Positions 7,030 to 9,295 of a DNA stretch of 9,295 nt are shown here, in pieces. The stretch lies in contig DAOVFE010000046.1 of assembly GCA_030673085.1 (NCBI GenBank), positions 1 to 9,295 on the forward strand, in the 5' to 3' direction. The position numbers and the translations under genes were made by a program. The stretch comes from Anaerolineales bacterium. GTDB lineage: Bacteria > Chloroflexota > Anaerolineae > Anaerolineales > E44-bin32. Each line of letters starts with the position of its first letter. The first letter of the stretch is position 1. The notes beneath the pieces were generated by a model. That model saw nothing but the letters and a program-made list of their open reading frames with translations, made no database searches and had not been told where the DNA came from.

Positions 7030-8306
7030 TGACTTCACGTGCCAGAGTCGTGATTGCGCTGTTTCTTCTCTGTTTAGCAGGAGGGCTGATTACAGGACGC
7101 GGCCTATTCTATAATCTTTCCTATGTGTGGGGCGGTTTGCTGGCGCTTACCTTTCTCAGTTCACGGGTAATGTTAAGAGGGATCACACTCAGGCGTCAAG
7201 CGCGCTCCAGTCGGGCTCAGGTAGGTCGTCCCTTTAAAGAGAACTTCTGGTTACGCAATCAAAGCCGCATTCCTAAATTCTGGATAGCAGTCAGAGACCA
7301 ATCCGACCTTCCTGGACACAGAGCATCATCGGTAATAACCCACTTGGGTTCGAGAGCCGAGCGCAGTTGGCTGGTACGAACATTATGTACCAGACGTGGC
7401 CGATTTCGCATTGGACCTTCCGAATTAAGCTCAGTGGACCCATTCGGGCTTTTTCCTGTGCGGCGAATCATTCCTCATACGCAAAGTCTGGTTGTGCTTC
7501 CTATGACATTACCGTTGAACAATTTCCCTATACCAAGCGGCCGGTTGCCTGGGGGTGAGGCTTTGCGTCAGACAACGCATCAAATAACGCCAAATGCTGC
7601 CGGTGTGCGAGATTATTTGCCCGGCGACAGCTTTAATCGTATCCATTGGCTATCTACTGCCCGACGGATGAAGCTGATTTCTAAAGAATTTGAGATTGAG
7701 CCCTTTGCCGATGTATGGATTGTGCTCGATATCCATCGTGATATTACGCATTCAGATTCGAACTTGCAGTCGAAGGATTTTTTAGGCAGGCTAATTAAGG
7801 GAAGAATTGATCTGCCGCTATCTACTGTGGAATATGGAGTTGCATCCGCTGCCTCCATTGGTTTATATATCCTGGAACGCGATCGAGCGGCTGGATTGTT
7901 GGCCCATGGTCAATCGCGGCATGTAGTTCAGCCTGATCGGGGTGAAGCCCAGCTTTATCGAATTCTCGAATCGCTGGCGGTTTATGAAGCTAATAGCGGG
8001 CTTGATCTATGGGATGTAATGCAAATTGAAGGATCGCGTATGCCGCGCGGGTCAACTGTCGTCATAATCACCGCCGATACAAGTAAAGCTGTAACAACTT
8101 CAGTTCGACACCTCAAGCGCCGAGGCCTTTATCCCGTTGTGGTCTTGTTGGATGAGGAGAGTTTTGGCGGATCAGTCAGCAGTGAAACGCTTCAGCAATC
8201 GCTTGAGCGAAATGGAATTGTTACCCGGTTGGTGCGTTGTGGCGATCCCCTGGCGCAGTCTCTTTCCGGCGCTTTGCCTTCAAAACCATTTATCCATGCA
8301 GCATAA
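7029..8306 (+). CDS. DUF58 domain-containing membrane protein
   Basis: A 425-residue protein, probably anchored by two N-terminal hydrophobic segments (about 7-23 and 30-49), with the rest a beta-rich region followed by a vWA-like fold. The DUF58 signature is clear at 192-222: G-V-R-D-Y-x-P-G-D, then N-R-I-H-W, then A-R-R-x-K-L and F-E. The following strand VWIVLD (229-234) continues into IHRD rather than a DxSxS metal site, so a classical MIDAS is absent, as in many DUF58 proteins. VDPFGLF (136-142) is another commonly conserved motif. The start codon lies within the end of the MoxR gene, with GAGG at 7018-7021 spaced 7 bases from the ATG. MoxR-DUF58 pairs are widespread and linked to envelope or stress functions, but the molecular role is unknown. 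The transglutaminase-like partner often found next is absent immediately downstream. Confidence 0.93.
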   Translation: MTSRARVVIALFLLCLAGGLITGRGLFYNLSYVWGGLLALTFLSSRVMLRGITLRRQARSSRAQVGRPFKENFWLRNQSRIPKFWIAVRDQSDLPGHRASSVITHLGSRAERSWLVRTLCTRRGRFRIGPSELSSVDPFGLFPVRRIIPHTQSLVVLPMTLPLNNFPIPSGRLPGGEALRQTTHQITPNAAGVRDYLPGDSFNRIHWLSTARRMKLISKEFEIEPFADVWIVLDIHRDITHSDSNLQSKDFLGRLIKGRIDLPLSTVEYGVASAASIGLYILERDRAAGLLAHGQSRHVVQPDRGEAQLYRILESLAVYEANSGLDLWDVMQIEGSRMPRGSTVVIITADTSKAVTTSVRHLKRRGLYPVVVLLDEESFGGSVSSETLQQSLERNGIVTRLVRCGDPLAQSLSGALPSKPFIHAA

Positions 8307-8416
8307 ATCTGAAAGAGAAAGCCTCTTGTGGAGAGATGCATATTATAATGTCTACTCCATAAGAGCTGGAATCGAAAGCCCGAGCTTTGAATCAGATTGA
8401 ATAATGAGGATATGGC
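8307..8416. other. 110-base spacer with isolated TATAAT
   Basis: The spacer lies between the DUF58 gene and the downstream membrane-protein gene. A perfect TATAAT occurs at 8344-8349, but the sequence 17 bases upstream is not a -35 match; the nearest TTG word (8326) is only 12 bases away. A short hairpin (AAAGC 8375-8379 with GCTTT 8384-8388) has no following T-run. The downstream gene may therefore be either a continuation of the MoxR-DUF58 operon or separately transcribed. The spacer ends in a good GAGGA ribosome site (8406-8410). Confidence 0.3.
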
Positions 8417-9295
8417 ATGCAAGATATAGTCCTTATGATTGCGGTTTTTATTTCTGGAATGGCTTCGTTGGGTATTGAGATGAGTGCATCGCGCCTATTG
8501 GGAAATGTTTTCGGAACCAGCAATATTGTATGGGCCAACATCATCGGGCTGATTCTCGTATACCTTACGGCTGGGTACTTCATCGGTGGAAGATGGGCCG
8601 ATCGCTCACCCCATTCGCGAACATTCTATCGTTTGCTGGCGTGGGCGGCATTCACTGCGGGTCTGGTACCGATGATAGCCAGACCTGTTTTGCGCGAGGC
8701 AGCAGGCGCAGTTGAAAAATTGGATGTTGCCGTTATGGCCGGCTCTTTCCTTTCTGTTTTGGTCCTTTTCTGCGTTCCGATCACATTAATGGGTTGTGTA
8801 TCGCCCTTCGCGATCCGGCTGTCGATAGAGGATGCCGGCAAGGCAGGAAGTGTTTCAGGTCGGATCTATGCTATCTCAACAATGGGCTCTATTCTGGGGA
8901 CATTTCTGCCGGTTTTATGGCTGATTCCAAATATTGGGACTGCGCGAACGTTCCTAGCTTTCAGCATGATTTTGATGATAATCGCCTTTGTGGGAATTGG
9001 TTTATCTGATCGCAGGGCGTTGTTGCACTTACTGTGGATGCCAGTGGTGCTGGCCATATTTGCCTGGTTTTCATTGTCGGGGCCGATTAAGACTAGCGAG
9101 GGCCAAATCCATGAAAGTGAATCGGCCTATAACTACATTCAAGTAATCGAACGAAATGGAACCCGCTATTTAATGCTGAATGAGGGGCAAGGAATTCATT
9201 CTGTTTACAATCCAGATCAATATGCAACTCACGGCACTTGGGATTACTTTCTGATAGCTCCATTTTTCAATCCAGCGCCTGTTGATATGTCTGAA
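8417..9295 (+). CDS. Fused MFS/spermidine synthase-like membrane protein (3' end cut off)
   Basis: The first 293 codons of a gene that continues past the right edge. About seven membrane helices are visible (roughly 4-22, 37-59, 70-92, 105-127, 150-170, 175-195, 202-220). The segments G-x-x-S-P-F-x-x-R-L (126-134) and G-R-I-Y-A-x-S-x-x-G-S-x-x-G (148-161), ending in LIPNIG, are typical of the membrane half of fused MFS/spermidine synthase proteins. After about residue 225 the soluble half begins. YNYIQVIERNGTRYLMLNEG (238-257), followed by QGIHSVY, resembles the N-terminal beta domain of spermidine synthases, with NEGQG where true enzymes have a DG-x-x-Q type motif. The glycine-rich SAM-binding loop lies beyond the window. 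Function in this subfamily is unproven, so polyamine synthesis should not be assumed. The start is chosen for its GAGGA site 6 bases upstream; an overlapping ATG at 8412 stops after five codons. Confidence 0.85.
   Translation, partial: MQDIVLMIAVFISGMASLGIEMSASRLLGNVFGTSNIVWANIIGLILVYLTAGYFIGGRWADRSPHSRTFYRLLAWAAFTAGLVPMIARPVLREAAGAVEKLDVAVMAGSFLSVLVLFCVPITLMGCVSPFAIRLSIEDAGKAGSVSGRIYAISTMGSILGTFLPVLWLIPNIGTARTFLAFSMILMIIAFVGIGLSDRRALLHLLWMPVVLAIFAWFSLSGPIKTSEGQIHESESAYNYIQVIERNGTRYLMLNEGQGIHSVYNPDQYATHGTWDYFLIAPFFNPAPVDMSE

Noticed and set aside
8344..8349. TATAAT as a promoter for the spermidine-synthase-like gene
   Set aside because: There is no acceptable -35 sequence at 16-18 bases and no extended -10, so it was kept only as a remark on the spacer.
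1..9295. CRISPR array, insertion sequence or prophage genes
   Set aside because: No regularly spaced repeats, transposase motifs, terminal inverted repeats or phage proteins were recognised.

Overview
The window looks like chromosomal DNA from a moderate-GC member of the Chloroflexota, probably Anaerolineae or a relative. That is inferred from gene types: a fused membrane/spermidine-synthase-like protein, a MoxR-DUF58 pair, a membrane-anchored NACHT-HEAT protein and a DUF164-type zinc-ribbon protein. No rRNA, tRNA or other strong taxonomic marker is present, so the assignment is tentative.

Layout. The left half is read from the minus strand. Positions 127-1641 encode a lipoprotein with a clan GH-A-like glycoside hydrolase fold. 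After a 575-base gap with no convincing gene comes a two-gene minus-strand unit. Its first gene (5333-4632) encodes a coiled-coil protein with a C-terminal four-cysteine zinc ribbon. The second (4625-2217) starts only 6 bases later and encodes an N-terminally membrane-anchored NACHT NTPase ending in about nine 31-residue HEAT-like repeats. A promoter with a perfect TATAAT box lies directly against the first ATG, so the transcript is predicted to be leaderless.

The right half is read from the plus strand, divergently, across a roughly 750-base AT-rich intergenic region. Positions 6082-7029 encode a MoxR-type AAA+ ATPase. It overlaps by one base (TAATG) a DUF58 protein (7029-8306), the classic pair in which the ATPase is thought to act as a chaperone on vWA-like client proteins. 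The transglutaminase-like third gene often seen in such operons does not follow directly. Instead, 110 bases on, a seven-helix membrane protein of the fused MFS/spermidine synthase type begins and runs off the right edge before its SAM-binding motif.

How the genes may work together: the MoxR and DUF58 genes are clearly translationally coupled. The zinc-ribbon and NACHT-HEAT genes are almost certainly co-transcribed. This second pair is the best candidate for an under-described functional unit, because a STAND-type switch with a repeat sensor and a membrane anchor is an architecture used in signalling or anti-phage defence. Nothing in the window proves a defence role, and no mobile element, CRISPR array or phage gene is visible.
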